Shown here: positions 1 through 8,450 of the stretch, one piece after another
Position numbering within the stretch: position 1 is the stretch's first letter
Layout: each line of letters starts with the position of its first letter
NCBI GenBank assembly: GCA_035293405.1
Contig: DATDOE010000003.1
Span: 102,884 to 166,883 of the forward strand
From: Gp6-AA40 sp035293405
GTDB lineage: Bacteria; Acidobacteriota; Vicinamibacteria; Vicinamibacterales; UBA2999
Length of the DNA: 64,000 nt
Direction: 5' to 3'
Notes under the pieces: generated by a model
Database searches by the model: none
Seen by the model: the letters and a program-made list of their open reading frames with translations, nothing else
What the model was told of the DNA's origin: nothing
Translations under genes and position numbers: made by a program

Positions 1-969
1 GAGCATCAGGTTGTTCGGATCGCGAACGATGGCGATCTTCAGGCCGGGTCGAACTTCCACGGGCACACCGCCGGTCGTGACAACGGGCACGCCTGCGGCC
101 TTCAACGTCGCGGTCAGCGCCGTGACGTCGCGAACGCGCAGCTGCAGGATCGCCGTGCCCGGATCCTGCACGCGTCCGGTCACGGGTCTCCGATCGATGT
201 TCTTGAACTCGATGAGCGTGAATGCCGTCGAGGTTCCCGGGATCGTGGTGCGGCTTTGCCTGAAACTGGCGCCCGGCGCGCCCGCCGTGGCGGCCATCAG
301 CTGATTGTCGTTGAACGATGCGCCCAGTTCCATCTCGAGGCCGAGCAGCCCATAGAACTTCACGCTTTGCGCGCTGTCGGCCACGGTCAGTTCGAACGCC
401 GCACCGAACACGTTGCTCGATGCCGGGACTCTTGAATCCGCCGGCGGCGTACCTTGAGCCAGTTCCACGACGAATCCGTCGGGATCCTGGACGAAGAGGT
501 ACTGTCCGCCGTTGATGGTCGCCGGCTTCCCACCCTGCGTGATGATCGTCGCGGCGCCGAACTTCTGCAGCTTCGGCAGGATCACGCTGAGATCGCGCAC
601 GCGCAGGGCGATGTTGGCCGCGCCTGGATCGTGGAAACGCGGGGTCTGCGGCTTGCGATCGATGTCCTTGTATTCGATCAGCTCGATGCCGATATCCGAG
701 CCGGGCACCTTGAGGGCGAGAAAGCGTGACTGTGCGCCCGGAGTGTTCCCCAGCTTCATGATCGCCGGGTTCGGGCTGAAAGGTTGACTGACGCCGACCT
801 CCAGACCCAACACGTCGCGATAGAACTCGAGCGATCGATCGAGGTTCTGCACGATGTGGGCAAAGTTGCCCACGCCCACGACATCATCGGCGGCCGCGGC
901 CGGGCGCGCCGACGCACATATCAGCACGGTGACCACGCCGTACAGCAGTCGTCTGACGATCTGAGACAT
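1..969 (-). CDS. Secreted two-domain VOC (glyoxalase-fold) protein, C-terminus cut by window edge
   Basis: Translating the minus strand from the ATG at 969 gives about 323 residues with no stop before the window edge. A signal peptide (residues 1-27, ending AAAADD) is followed by two vicinal-oxygen-chelate modules. The first (about 33-155) has NFAHIVQNLDRSLEFYRDVLGLEV and closes with VQDPDGFVVEL; the second (about 170-323) has FELTVADSAQSVKFYGLLGLEM and breaks off at RDPNNLML. Repeated betaalphabetabetabeta units of this kind bind a divalent metal in glyoxalases and ring-cleavage dioxygenases. The substrate is unknown and the export signal makes a housekeeping glyoxalase I unlikely. The last strand and stop lie outside the window. 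Confidence 0.8.
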   Translation of the reverse strand, partial: MSQIVRRLLYGVVTVLICASARPAAAADDVVGVGNFAHIVQNLDRSLEFYRDVLGLEVGVSQPFSPNPAIMKLGNTPGAQSRFLALKVPGSDIGIELIEYKDIDRKPQTPRFHDPGAANIALRVRDLSVILPKLQKFGAATIITQGGKPATINGGQYLFVQDPDGFVVELAQGTPPADSRVPASSNVFGAAFELTVADSAQSVKFYGLLGLEMELGASFNDNQLMAATAGAPGASFRQSRTTIPGTSTAFTLIEFKNIDRRPVTGRVQDPGTAILQLRVRDVTALTATLKAAGVPVVTTGGVPVEVRPGLKIAIVRDPNNLML

Positions 970-1117
970 CAGTTTTTCCTCATTTTTGGGCCGAAGCGAC
1001 GCCTGATTGTAGGATAGGCCGTACCGACGCGAAAGCCGGGATGGTGATGCCGAACCGAGGGGCCAGGATCGACGTCTAACCGGCAGTTCGGTCAATTCCA
1101 ACATCTGGAGGCGGCGT

Positions 1118-2014
1118 ATGCGGTCAAGACTCCTTGTGGCGATCGGTTTTCTTGTCTGTATCCTGACGGTTCAGACGGGTGCCCAGCAACAGTTCCAGTT
1201 GTTCGCCAGCGTGGTTGACGGCACGGGGTCACCCGTCACGTCGATACAACCAGGTGACGTCCGGGTCATGGAGAACGGCGCTGATGCCAAAGTATTGGCT
1301 GTCGAACCGATTGGCTGGCCAACCAAGATTCAGATCCTGGTCGACAACGGGCTGGGACTGGGCAGCAGCAACCTGAATCAACTGCGCACCGGTGTGCGGG
1401 GCTTGATCGAAGCGCTTCCGGAAGGGACGGAGGTGACGCTCGTCGCGACGTCACCGCAGCCGCGCTTCATCCTGCGCCCGAGCACGGATCGTCAGCTGCA
1501 GCTGAAGGCGGTGGATCAGATCGCTCCGGACTCGAACGTCGGCCGCTTCGTCGAGTCGCTGAACGAAGCGATGCAGCGGTTCGAACGCGACAAGGCGAGC
1601 TTCTTTCCCGTCATCGTGACGTTCGGCACGACCCTGGGCGACACGAGGGTGATGGAACGCGACGTCAACCAGTTGATGGAGCGTCTGGAGAAGCGGCCCA
1701 CTACCGTTCACGTCGTGCTACTCACCGCGTCAGGACAATCGGCCGGCGGCGGAGCCATGCAAACGGCGGTCGGACTCAACGTGACGCAGTACAGCAGGGG
1801 GCGTTACGAAAACATTGCGGCCTCGAGCCGCATCGCCAGCCTGCTTCCTGAAATCGGCGTTCAAGTGGCCAAGAGCCACGAGCGTCAGAGCAAGCAGATA
1901 CGGATTACCGCCGAGCGGCCGAGCGGCTCATCGGGCAATATCGGCAAGGTCTCCATGTCAGTGAAAGGTGGGCTGACGACAGTGGCTCTTTCATTCGACG
2001 GCCGCCTGCCATAA
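1118..2014 (+). CDS. Secreted VWFA-related protein
   Basis: 298 residues with a signal peptide ending around AQQQF (residue 24). After a short beta-rich region (SVVDGTGSPVTSIQPGDVRV, similar to the FxVxDxxGxPVxxLxxxDFxVxE start of the acidobacterial VWFA-related family) comes a von Willebrand A-like core with a strand KIQILVDNGLG and an FFPVIVTFGTT strand. The usual DxSxS MIDAS metal motif is replaced by DNGLG, so metal-dependent ligand binding is doubtful. An SD-like TGGAGG sits upstream of the ATG. The family is numerous in Acidobacteriota and its role, possibly surface adhesion or protein binding, is not established. Confidence 0.7.
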   Translation: MRSRLLVAIGFLVCILTVQTGAQQQFQLFASVVDGTGSPVTSIQPGDVRVMENGADAKVLAVEPIGWPTKIQILVDNGLGLGSSNLNQLRTGVRGLIEALPEGTEVTLVATSPQPRFILRPSTDRQLQLKAVDQIAPDSNVGRFVESLNEAMQRFERDKASFFPVIVTFGTTLGDTRVMERDVNQLMERLEKRPTTVHVVLLTASGQSAGGGAMQTAVGLNVTQYSRGRYENIAASSRIASLLPEIGVQVAKSHERQSKQIRITAERPSGSSGNIGKVSMSVKGGLTTVALSFDGRLP

Positions 2015-2234
2015 CGGCGAGAGCTTCGTGCCCGCCTTCGGCATGATCGTCCGATGGCGGGCGACGCTGCTCCCGGAGTACCGCCGGCTCACGAGCGCGG
2101 CTCCCCGGTAAGAAGCCCCGGCTGAGCCGACAAGAGTCAGTCTGCCGATGACCTGTGATGTGGCGCGAGGCACGGCACACTACGCTGGCGCAGAATGTCA
2201 ATTGGTACAGCTTGTGCGAACGCGCGCGACACGT

Positions 2235-2966
2235 ATGCGAGTACTGACTTGCCTTCTGGGCCTGACGATCGCCACGCTCTCGCTCCCCTTCCGCGCCTCG
2301 GCCGACACCATTGTCGACGTGGCGAGCTTCGCGTTTAGCGGGACCAACTTCGCGTTCGACGGCTTCCAGATCCAACCATTCGACCCGTTACTCGGCACCC
2401 TCGACGAGGTGTCGATCGGCATCACGGGCGTCCTGAACGTCTCGGCGCCGACGCTCGTCCTGCCGCTGCCTCCGCCCCCCGGCGGGCCTGGCGGGTTTCT
2501 CGGGTATTCGTACCGGATCGACGTGACGAACGAGTTCGTCGGCCTGTTCGGGAATCTCTTCGAGCTCTCCCCGGAAGCCCAGTTCGCCTTCACCGGCTTC
2601 GCGTCCGGCGCGGGCGAGCAGGCCGTGTTCAGTCAGCTCTTCACGTACGGCTTCACGCTGACCAACATCACGGACCTGATCGGGTTCGCACCGGTCGACT
2701 CGAGCGGCGTGACCATACCGCCCTTTGCCGTGGCACAACGCTCGGACTTCCTGCCCACACTCGCTGACCAGTACGTGATGGAGACCCGGTTCGCCGGATC
2801 CTTCACCCAGGGCATCCCAACACCGATCTCTCTGAGCGGTGGTGGCACCGTTCAGACGACGTACAGGTACACGCCGACTCCTGTGCCAGAGCCAACGACG
2901 CTCTTCCTTTTTGTCACTGGCACCCTCGGTCTGCTCGCCGCCCGGCGCAAGCCGCCTACTGGCTAG
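2235..2966 (+). CDS. PEP-CTERM sorting-domain protein
   Basis: 243 residues. The start at 2235 is chosen because it opens directly onto a good signal peptide (MRVLTCLLGL...RASADT); an in-frame ATG 87 bases upstream would bury it. The C-terminus shows the full PEP-CTERM signal: PVPEPTT, a hydrophobic helix (LFLFVTGTLGLLAA) and a basic tail (RRKPPTG). Such proteins are processed at the membrane by an exosortase and are often linked to exopolysaccharide. No exosortase gene is visible in this window. The middle part is beta-rich, with conserved-looking PLPPPPGGPGGF, and has no recognised catalytic motif. Confidence 0.85.
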   Translation: MRVLTCLLGLTIATLSLPFRASADTIVDVASFAFSGTNFAFDGFQIQPFDPLLGTLDEVSIGITGVLNVSAPTLVLPLPPPPGGPGGFLGYSYRIDVTNEFVGLFGNLFELSPEAQFAFTGFASGAGEQAVFSQLFTYGFTLTNITDLIGFAPVDSSGVTIPPFAVAQRSDFLPTLADQYVMETRFAGSFTQGIPTPISLSGGGTVQTTYRYTPTPVPEPTTLFLFVTGTLGLLAARRKPPTG

Positions 2967-3024
2967 CTGGTAGCCGATAGCAAGAACTTGGAACCGCTTC
3001 CTGCCACCGGCTACAAGCTACCGG

Positions 3025-4017
3025 CTACCGGCTGTCTTTCGCGCGCGCTCCTCGCAACGAATTCGCCATCGCGTAGTTGCCCTCGTGGCACCCGTACTCG
3101 AACATCGCGTAGTCCTCGTCTCGCGCCAGTGGAAACTGCACCGTCCACGGCCGTGTCCACGTCTGCGGGTCGGTCACCGTCACCTCGTACTGCAGCGTGT
3201 TGGCGTCAACGAGCGTGAAGCGCTCGATCAGTCGAAGCGCGTCGCTCGTCGGATTCCCGTTGCCGTTTCGGCCGTACGAACCGGTCTTGCCGTTGAAATT
3301 GGTCGTCTCCACGACCAGGATGTCACCCTCCCAATGCCCACGCGGGTCGCCCATGTAGGAGCGGATGGCCGCGGGAAGACGCGGACGGCCATCCAGTGGA
3401 ATGATGCGCGTCTCGTGAATCATCTCGTGACGAATGATGACGGTTCCAGCAACTTGCAGGATCTGCATGCCGGTGTTGTAGAGGTTGGGGAACGCAGACC
3501 CGAGAACCCCACGCGTGATGCAGCGGTCATAGGGCGTCAAATCCTCAGGCCGCTCGTAGGCATAGGTGTCTGCCGACGTGGTGCGCCACCGTTCCGCACG
3601 GCGAGCGCCGTCCTCGGTCATCTGCGGGAGCCGGCCATTCGGAGGATCGACGATGAGTGAGGCTTGCCGCGACGCCCTTCCGCGTTCCAGCCAATGCGGC
3701 GGAGGCGCGGCCTCAGGCGAGACGTCCGACTGGGCTCGAACCTGCGCGGCCGCGAGCTCGGCGTCGGTCAACTCAGCGCGCAACCCGAACGATACCGGCC
3801 GCTCGAAGGGCACTTCCACCAACGCTCCGCTCGGCCACATGCCTTGCAGATCAGGATCGCCCCACGGCATGCGCGGTGGTACGAACCGGCGGGCCGGCGA
3901 CGACCGTGCCTCCTGATCAGCGGCGCGCTGGAGCGTTCCCGCAGCGGCGACCGCAGCCGCAAGACCGCCGGCCACCACCAGTGCGATCCAGAACGAGCCG
4001 GTGCGACGATGACCCAT
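3025..4017 (-). CDS. Secreted GHWEG-motif protein (paralogue 1), function unknown
   Basis: 330 residues from the ATG at 4017; a signal/anchor helix spans about residues 7-27. Key conserved blocks: PWGDPDLQGMW, LIVDPPNGRLPQ, YDRCITRGVLGS, HEMIHETRIIPLDGRP, GDPRGHWEGDILVVETTNF, TRPWT and FEYGCHEGNYAM. The same blocks in the same order occur in the proteins at 6065-7066 and 55052-56161 and, more diverged, at 9946-11016. The His/Glu/Asp/Cys-rich blocks look like an active or metal site, but no characterised family comes to mind. It is divergent from the AmpG-like gene. The 3' end runs into CTACCGG-type heptamer repeats that supply its stop codon. Confidence 0.75.
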   Translation of the reverse strand: MGHRRTGSFWIALVVAGGLAAAVAAAGTLQRAADQEARSSPARRFVPPRMPWGDPDLQGMWPSGALVEVPFERPVSFGLRAELTDAELAAAQVRAQSDVSPEAAPPPHWLERGRASRQASLIVDPPNGRLPQMTEDGARRAERWRTTSADTYAYERPEDLTPYDRCITRGVLGSAFPNLYNTGMQILQVAGTVIIRHEMIHETRIIPLDGRPRLPAAIRSYMGDPRGHWEGDILVVETTNFNGKTGSYGRNGNGNPTSDALRLIERFTLVDANTLQYEVTVTDPQTWTRPWTVQFPLARDEDYAMFEYGCHEGNYAMANSLRGARAKDSR

Positions 4018-4066
4018 TGACGTGATCATAGCCACAGTCCCGACGACCGTGGTACGGTGACGCAGC

Positions 4067-5632
4067 GTGTCCACAATCTCGCAACACCAGAAGCTCGGCG
4101 CCTTCGCCAGCCTGATGCTCGCGATGCGCTCCAAGCGCACGGCTGCCGTCGTCCTCCAGTCGTTCTCATCCGGGCTTCCGCTCGGCGTGGTGTGGTATGC
4201 AATCCCCGACTGGATGCGCGACATTGGCGTCGACATCCGGGTCGTCGGCTTGATCACGCTGGCCCAGGCGCCGTGGGCGTTCAAGGTCCTCTGGTCCCCC
4301 CTCATGGACCGGTATGTGCCGCCATTCTGGGGGCGGCGCCGAGGATGGATGGCGCTGACGCAACTCGCGCTGTTCGTCGTGACGCTGATGCTGGCTGGCG
4401 TCGGCCAGATGCCCGAGGCGATCTGGGTGGTCGGGGCGCTCGCGATGGCGATGGCCGTGGCGTCGGCCTCACAAGATATTGCGATCGACGCGTATGCGGT
4501 GGAGGTGCTTCACAAGGACGAGCAAGGCGCCGCGTCGGGTGCGCGCACCGCGGCCTACCGGGCAGCGCTGCTGGTGTCGGGCGGGTTGACGATCACGATG
4601 GCCTCGCGCCTGGGGTGGCCCGCAGTGAACGCGCTCATGGCCCTGGTGTACTTGCCGATGCTGCTCCTCACCTGGAAGTCGCCTGAGCCCGATGTTCCGG
4701 CGCCGCCGCCGCGGACGTTGCGCGAAGCGGTGTGGCAGCCGTTCCTCAGTTTCCTCACGAGGCGGCAGGCGCTCGAGATCCTGGCATTCGTCGTGCTCTA
4801 CAAGTTCGCCGACCAGCTCGCGCAGGCACTGACGAGGCCGTTCCTCATCGACATGGGGTACAGCGCCGATCATCGCGGGATCGCCCTGGCCACCGTCGGG
4901 GCAACGGCCACCATCGTCGGCGCCTTCATCGGCGGCTGGGTCACGACGCTCGCCGGCCTCGGCCACTCCCTCTGGATCTTCGGCTTCCTCCAGTTGTTCT
5001 CGAACGCCGGCTACTTTCTGCTGTCGCGTCTCGGCGAGCCGAATCTGCCGGCCATGTACGCGGCAACCGGCTTCGAGCTGCTGACGTCGGGGATGGGGAC
5101 CGGGGCGTTCTCAGTGCTTCTGCTGCGACTGACGGAGAAGCGATTCTCGGCCACTCAATACGCGCTGTTCTCCAGCCTGTTTGCGCTGCCTCGTGTGCTC
5201 GCCGGACCCATCACCGGCTTCGCTGTCGATGCCCTTGGCTGGTCGACGTTCTTCCTGGCCACGATGGTCGTGGGTATTCCCGGCCTCGTGATGCTGGCGA
5301 AGTTCGTGCCGTTCGGCGTGCGCGAGCCTGAATTCGACCTGGGTACGCGCTCGGATGTCGCCGCGCCCGTCGTCGCCACTCCCCTGCTCGCGCGGGGCGT
5401 CACCGGCGGCGGCGCGGTGGCGGCGCTGTCGATCGGCGTGCTCGCGCTCGTGGACGCCCTCAGCGTGATGCGCAGCAAGCCAGAGGCTGGATTCGATTTC
5501 GCGGGAGCGTTGTGGCGCGTGTCGCATCCAGCCGGCACTGGCGACTGGGTCACGATCTTCGGTGTCCTGGCGTGTGCGCTTATTGGGGGACTATTCATCG
5601 CGGCGCGCTACAGCCTTCGCCGCGCCGGTTGA
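4067..5632 (+). CDS. ampG: AmpG-like MFS permease
   Basis: 521 residues, starting with GTG at 4067 (an alternative is ATG at 4115). About a dozen hydrophobic segments. The N-terminal half carries the AmpG-type pattern: SSGLPLGVVWYAIPDWMRDIGV, WAFKVLWSPLMDRY, GRRRGWM and SQDIAIDAYAVE. AmpG imports anhydromuropeptides from the periplasm for cell-wall recycling, and the length fits the family (about 490-520 residues). No other wall-recycling gene (ampD, nagZ, anmK) lies nearby, so the substrate is inferred from homology only. A perfect hairpin begins 11 bases after the stop. Confidence 0.75.
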   Translation: MSTISQHQKLGAFASLMLAMRSKRTAAVVLQSFSSGLPLGVVWYAIPDWMRDIGVDIRVVGLITLAQAPWAFKVLWSPLMDRYVPPFWGRRRGWMALTQLALFVVTLMLAGVGQMPEAIWVVGALAMAMAVASASQDIAIDAYAVEVLHKDEQGAASGARTAAYRAALLVSGGLTITMASRLGWPAVNALMALVYLPMLLLTWKSPEPDVPAPPPRTLREAVWQPFLSFLTRRQALEILAFVVLYKFADQLAQALTRPFLIDMGYSADHRGIALATVGATATIVGAFIGGWVTTLAGLGHSLWIFGFLQLFSNAGYFLLSRLGEPNLPAMYAATGFELLTSGMGTGAFSVLLLRLTEKRFSATQYALFSSLFALPRVLAGPITGFAVDALGWSTFFLATMVVGIPGLVMLAKFVPFGVREPEFDLGTRSDVAAPVVATPLLARGVTGGGAVAALSIGVLALVDALSVMRSKPEAGFDFAGALWRVSHPAGTGDWVTIFGVLACALIGGLFIAARYSLRRAG

Positions 5633-5643
5633 TCCTCACCCAC

Positions 5644-5663
5644 GCGCAGGCTGAAGCCTGCGC
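5644..5663. repeat. Perfect palindromic hairpin with TGAA loop
   Basis: Eight-base arms GCGCAGGC and GCCTGCGC enclose TGAA, 11 bases after the stop of the AmpG-like gene and 10 bases beyond the end of the convergent SEC-C gene. It could end transcription from both sides, although a T-run is absent. Similar hairpins with TGAA, TGAG or CTGA loops occur at 5967-5985, 30972-30987 and 56177-56194, so it looks like one copy of a dispersed intergenic element. Confidence 0.65.
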
Positions 5664-5673
5664 TCTACGGAAA

Positions 5674-5943
5674 TCACCCACCCCCAACCTTGCGGGGCGT
5701 GCGAACCTTCTGGAAGACACCTCGTGAGGTCGCGGTCTTCCACGGCTGAGCGGTCTGGTGCTTCGGTGCCCGCTTGGACGTGACGGCGGTTTCTGGCGCG
5801 GGCTCGGGTGCGTCTGCCGCCGCTTTGGCGTGCGCGACGCGAGCCTCGGCTTCGTCTTTGCCAAGACAGCACTGTTTGTACTTGCGGCCCGAGCCGCACG
5901 GGCAGGGCTCGTTGCGTCCAGGTCGGGGGACTTCGGTGATCAT
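5674..5943 (-). CDS. SEC-C motif zinc-binding small protein
   Basis: 89 residues. The N-terminus carries a SEC-C metal-binding motif (PGRNEPCPCGSGRKYKQCC) with ligands Cys14, Cys16, Cys25 and Cys26, the type found at the C-terminus of SecA where it binds zinc and helps contact SecB and the ribosome. The remainder is Ala/Pro/Lys-rich and probably disordered. Stand-alone SEC-C proteins are common and their function is mostly unknown. It is convergent with the AmpG-like gene and sits between two palindromic repeats. Confidence 0.75.
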   Translation of the reverse strand: MITEVPRPGRNEPCPCGSGRKYKQCCLGKDEAEARVAHAKAAADAPEPAPETAVTSKRAPKHQTAQPWKTATSRGVFQKVRTPRKVGGG

Positions 5944-5966
5944 GACCTCTTGATACTACTCGACCG

Positions 5967-5985
5967 CGCGGGCTGAAGCCCCGCG
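5967..5985. repeat. Imperfect palindrome with TGAA loop
   Basis: GGGC-TGAA-GCCC core with GC-rich flanks that pair except for one extra base on the right. It lies 24 bases upstream of the SEC-C start (minus strand) and 80 bases upstream of the plus-strand gene at 6065. The loop and core match the hairpin at 5644-5663, which argues for a repeat family rather than a gene-specific signal. Confidence 0.55.
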
Positions 5986-6064
5986 TGCCAGGGGGATGTG
6001 CTAGCATCCGCGCCGATCGGGCGGTCCACTTCGACCGGCGGTCATGGGCATGAGGAGACAGGAT

Positions 6065-7066
6065 ATGAAGACCCACAGCTTCTGGATGTGCGCAGTGATT
6101 GTGACCATCGGCCTCGGATCGCTGATGCATCCGTCTCCACGCGCGCAAGGCCGGCCCGGTGGATCGACCTGGACGCCTCCGAAGACGCCGTGGGGCCATC
6201 CCGATCTTCAAGGTTTGTACACGAACAAAGACGAAACGAACACGCCGCTCGAACGTCCGGATCAGTTTTCAGGGCGTGCCGCGCAGGACTTCAGCGCGGC
6301 CGATCTCGCGGCGCTGGCCAAGCAGCGGCAGGCCCTGGCCGCGAAGATCGCCGGCGGCATCGGCGGCGCGGAGACCGGCGCCGGACCGACACACTGGTAC
6401 GAGCATCTGCAGGGTACCGGCAGCCGGCCGTGGCTGATCGTCGATCCGCCCGACGGCAAGCTGCCCGCCATGACACCGCAGGCGATGAAGCGCGAAGCCG
6501 CGGCCGCGCTCCTCAACGACGCCCGGAACGGCGAGGGACGCGCCGACTCGTGGCTCGATCGAAGCCTCTACGATCGCTGCATCACCCGAGGGCTGCCCGG
6601 CTCGATGATGCCCGCCATCTATGGCAACGCCTACGAGATCGTCCAGACGCCCGACTCGGTCGCGATCCGCTACGAGATGATCCACGAGACGCGCGTGATT
6701 CCGCTCGACGGCCGTCCTCATGTGAACGAGCGCATCCGCTCCTACTTGGGCGATCCGCGCGGACACTGGGAAGGCAACACGCTCGTGGTTGAAACGACCA
6801 ACTTCACCAACCGCACCCATTTCGGCTACAACAACCGCTTCAACAGCGAGAAGTTCCGGCTCGTGGAGCGTTTCACGCCGATCTCGCCGACCCAGGTGCA
6901 GTGGGAGGTGACGTTCAACGACCCGGAGGTGTGGACCAGGCCATGGACCTTCACCATGCCGCTGACGCGTGACCAGGGGCAGCCGATCTTCGAGTACGGA
7001 TGTCACGAAGGAAATCTGGGGCTCGAGCACATCCTGTCCGCCGCACGGGCGGAAGAGCGGCGATGA
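6065..7066 (+). CDS. Secreted GHWEG-motif protein (paralogue 2), function unknown
   Basis: 333 residues. The ATG at 6065 is preferred over the in-frame ATG at 6044 because GAGGAGA (6052-6058) is correctly spaced from it. A signal peptide ends near residue 30. Conserved blocks: TPWGHPDLQGLY, LIVDPPDGKLPAMT, YDRCITRGLPGSMMP, YEMIHETRVIPLDGRPH, GDPRGHWEGNTLVVETTNF, TRPWTFTMPL and FEYGCHEGNLG. This is the most typical of the four paralogues in the window. No enzyme has been recognised; the constant HE, HWEG and CHEG groups suggest a secreted enzyme or metal protein. It has no operon partner. Confidence 0.75.
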   Translation: MKTHSFWMCAVIVTIGLGSLMHPSPRAQGRPGGSTWTPPKTPWGHPDLQGLYTNKDETNTPLERPDQFSGRAAQDFSAADLAALAKQRQALAAKIAGGIGGAETGAGPTHWYEHLQGTGSRPWLIVDPPDGKLPAMTPQAMKREAAAALLNDARNGEGRADSWLDRSLYDRCITRGLPGSMMPAIYGNAYEIVQTPDSVAIRYEMIHETRVIPLDGRPHVNERIRSYLGDPRGHWEGNTLVVETTNFTNRTHFGYNNRFNSEKFRLVERFTPISPTQVQWEVTFNDPEVWTRPWTFTMPLTRDQGQPIFEYGCHEGNLGLEHILSAARAEERR

Positions 7067-7131
7067 TCCGCTGGGGCCGCGTACTGGTGGAGCGGCCGGG
7101 ACCCGACGCCTGCTCCGAGTGAGCGCGCCCG

Positions 7132-7458
7132 CTACAGCAGTGGCCGCATCTGCCAGTCCGGGTCGTTGACGATGGCGTGGTACTCGGCCGGCGTGATCGA
7201 GCGCTTGGAGTACTTGCAGTAGACGACGAACTTCTCTTTCGCCTCGACCCAGTCGGCCCTGATCACGTCGCAGGCGAATGACGGGGCGGATGCCGCGCTC
7301 AGCTGGAGCGATTCGCCTGATTTCGGCAGGGCCGGGACCGTGACCAGCTTCAGGAACCTGACCGCGCCGTTGTCGATGACCTTGTCATCTTCGTTCGGCG
7401 ACTTGAGGGTGAGCCGGGGAATCTTGAGATTGACCTCGACGACGACTTCACGTGACAT
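7132..7458 (-). CDS. Hypothetical protein
   Basis: 108 residues from the ATG at 7458 (MSREVVVEV), rather than from the longer frame that begins with a Cys-rich non-coding-looking stretch. It is soluble with no signal peptide or membrane helix. The N-terminal strand pattern VVVEVNLKIPRLTL and the C-terminal segment FVVYCKYSKRSITPAEYHAIVND are distinctive, but I do not recognise a family. It is divergent from the PadR operon that starts at 7582. Confidence 0.5.
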   Translation of the reverse strand: MSREVVVEVNLKIPRLTLKSPNEDDKVIDNGAVRFLKLVTVPALPKSGESLQLSAASAPSFACDVIRADWVEAKEKFVVYCKYSKRSITPAEYHAIVNDPDWQMRPLL

Positions 7459-7544
7459 GTAGATAGTCTTTTCCGAGGCAGGACAAAAGCGCCAGCAGAA
7501 AAGCACGCCCGCCGCCCGGCGGGCGCGACACTGTTGACACCAGG

Positions 7545-7591
7545 TTGACACCAGCACTCGTTCGCGCTATATGTATCCACCGTGGTTACAT
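7545..7591 (+). promoter_or_regulatory. PadR gene 1 promoter with inverted-repeat operator, leaderless
   Basis: TTGACA at 7545-7550 (a second copy at 7534-7539), a 17-base spacer, then TATATG at 7568-7573 as the -10 box. The inverted repeat ATGTATCC (7571-7578) / GGTTACAT (7584-7591), with one mismatch, overlaps the -10 and the GTG start at 7582. Transcription would begin near 7580, so the mRNA would have almost no leader. PadR proteins bind ATGT...ACAT-type palindromes; autoregulation is inferred. Confidence 0.6.
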
Positions 7592-7983
7592 CCACGGCGA
7601 AGCGATTTCGCCCCGAGGCCGGCGAGGAGCCCGCCGCCCTGCTCACGCCGGCGGTCTTCCATATTCTGCTCGCCCTCGCCGACGGCGAGTCCCACGGCTA
7701 CGGCATCATGCAGGACGTGGAGCGTTTCACCAACGGTGATACGCGGCTGGGACCGGGCACGCTCTACCGATCGATCCAGCGGATGCTCGTCGACGGCCTG
7801 ATCGAGGAGCTGGCGATCGCCCTCCACGACGAGGTGGATGACGACCGCCGGCGCTACTACCGGCTGACCGCCACTGGCCTTGCCGCGGCCAGGCGCGAGG
7901 CCAGCCGCCTCGCCGACCTGGTTGACGCGGCCCGCCACCGCGACCTGCTGCCTCCACGCGCAGGGAAAGGACGAGCAGGATGA
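7582..7983 (+). CDS. PadR family transcriptional regulator
   Basis: 133 residues, GTG start. It has the PadR winged-helix pattern: LLTPAVFHILLALADGESHGYGIMQDV, the LGPGTLYRSIQRMLVDGLI recognition/wing region and RRRYYRLTATGLAAARRE. Its 3' end overlaps the next gene by 4 bases (ATGA), so it is translationally coupled to the VOC protein and then to the membrane protein. The promoter carries an overlapping inverted repeat, which fits autorepression. The inducer is unknown; PadR proteins commonly sense phenolics or other small toxic molecules. Confidence 0.85.
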   Translation: MVTSTAKRFRPEAGEEPAALLTPAVFHILLALADGESHGYGIMQDVERFTNGDTRLGPGTLYRSIQRMLVDGLIEELAIALHDEVDDDRRRYYRLTATGLAAARREASRLADLVDAARHRDLLPPRAGKGRAG

Positions 7984-8450
7984 CCGGCCCGGTTCCTGAG
8001 GACTTTCACACCATCACGCCGCAGCTCGTCGTGAAGGGCGTCGCCGCGGCCATCGACTGGTATACGAACGCGTTGGGCGCGCACGAGCTGCTGCGGAACA
8101 TGGCGCCAGACGGCACGTCGATCATGCACGCCGAGCTCCTCCTGGGCGACTCGCGCTTCTTTGTCGTCGATGAGTTCCCCGGGCCGATGGCCTCGCCGGC
8201 GACCCTCGGCGGCTCCCCGGTGACGCTCCATCTGTACGTCAGGGACGTGGATGCGCTGTTCACTCGGGCGGTCGATGCCGGCGCCCACGTGCTGATGCCG
8301 GTTGCCGATCAATTCTGGGGGGATCGCTACGGCATGGTCACCGACCCGTTCGGCCATCGCTGGTCCATGGCCAGCCGCATCGAAGATCTGTCTCCGAAGA
8401 AGCTCCAGGACCGTGCCAAAGCCTGGGTCAAAGAGCAGGAGCCGTCATGA
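7980..8450 (+). CDS. VOC family protein (PhnB-like)
   Basis: 156 residues, a glyoxalase/bleomycin-resistance fold. It begins ITPQLVVKGVAAAIDWYTNALGAHEL and has the PhnB-type middle GGSPVTLHLYVRDVDALFTRAVDAGA and the end WGDRYGMVTDPFGHRWSMASRIED. Proteins of this type are annotated as PhnB or antibiotic-resistance-like and usually have no proven substrate. It is the second gene of a tightly overlapping PadR operon, overlapping by 4 bases on each side, which suggests a role in dealing with the ligand sensed by the PadR protein. Confidence 0.8.
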   Translation: MTGPVPEDFHTITPQLVVKGVAAAIDWYTNALGAHELLRNMAPDGTSIMHAELLLGDSRFFVVDEFPGPMASPATLGGSPVTLHLYVRDVDALFTRAVDAGAHVLMPVADQFWGDRYGMVTDPFGHRWSMASRIEDLSPKKLQDRAKAWVKEQEPS

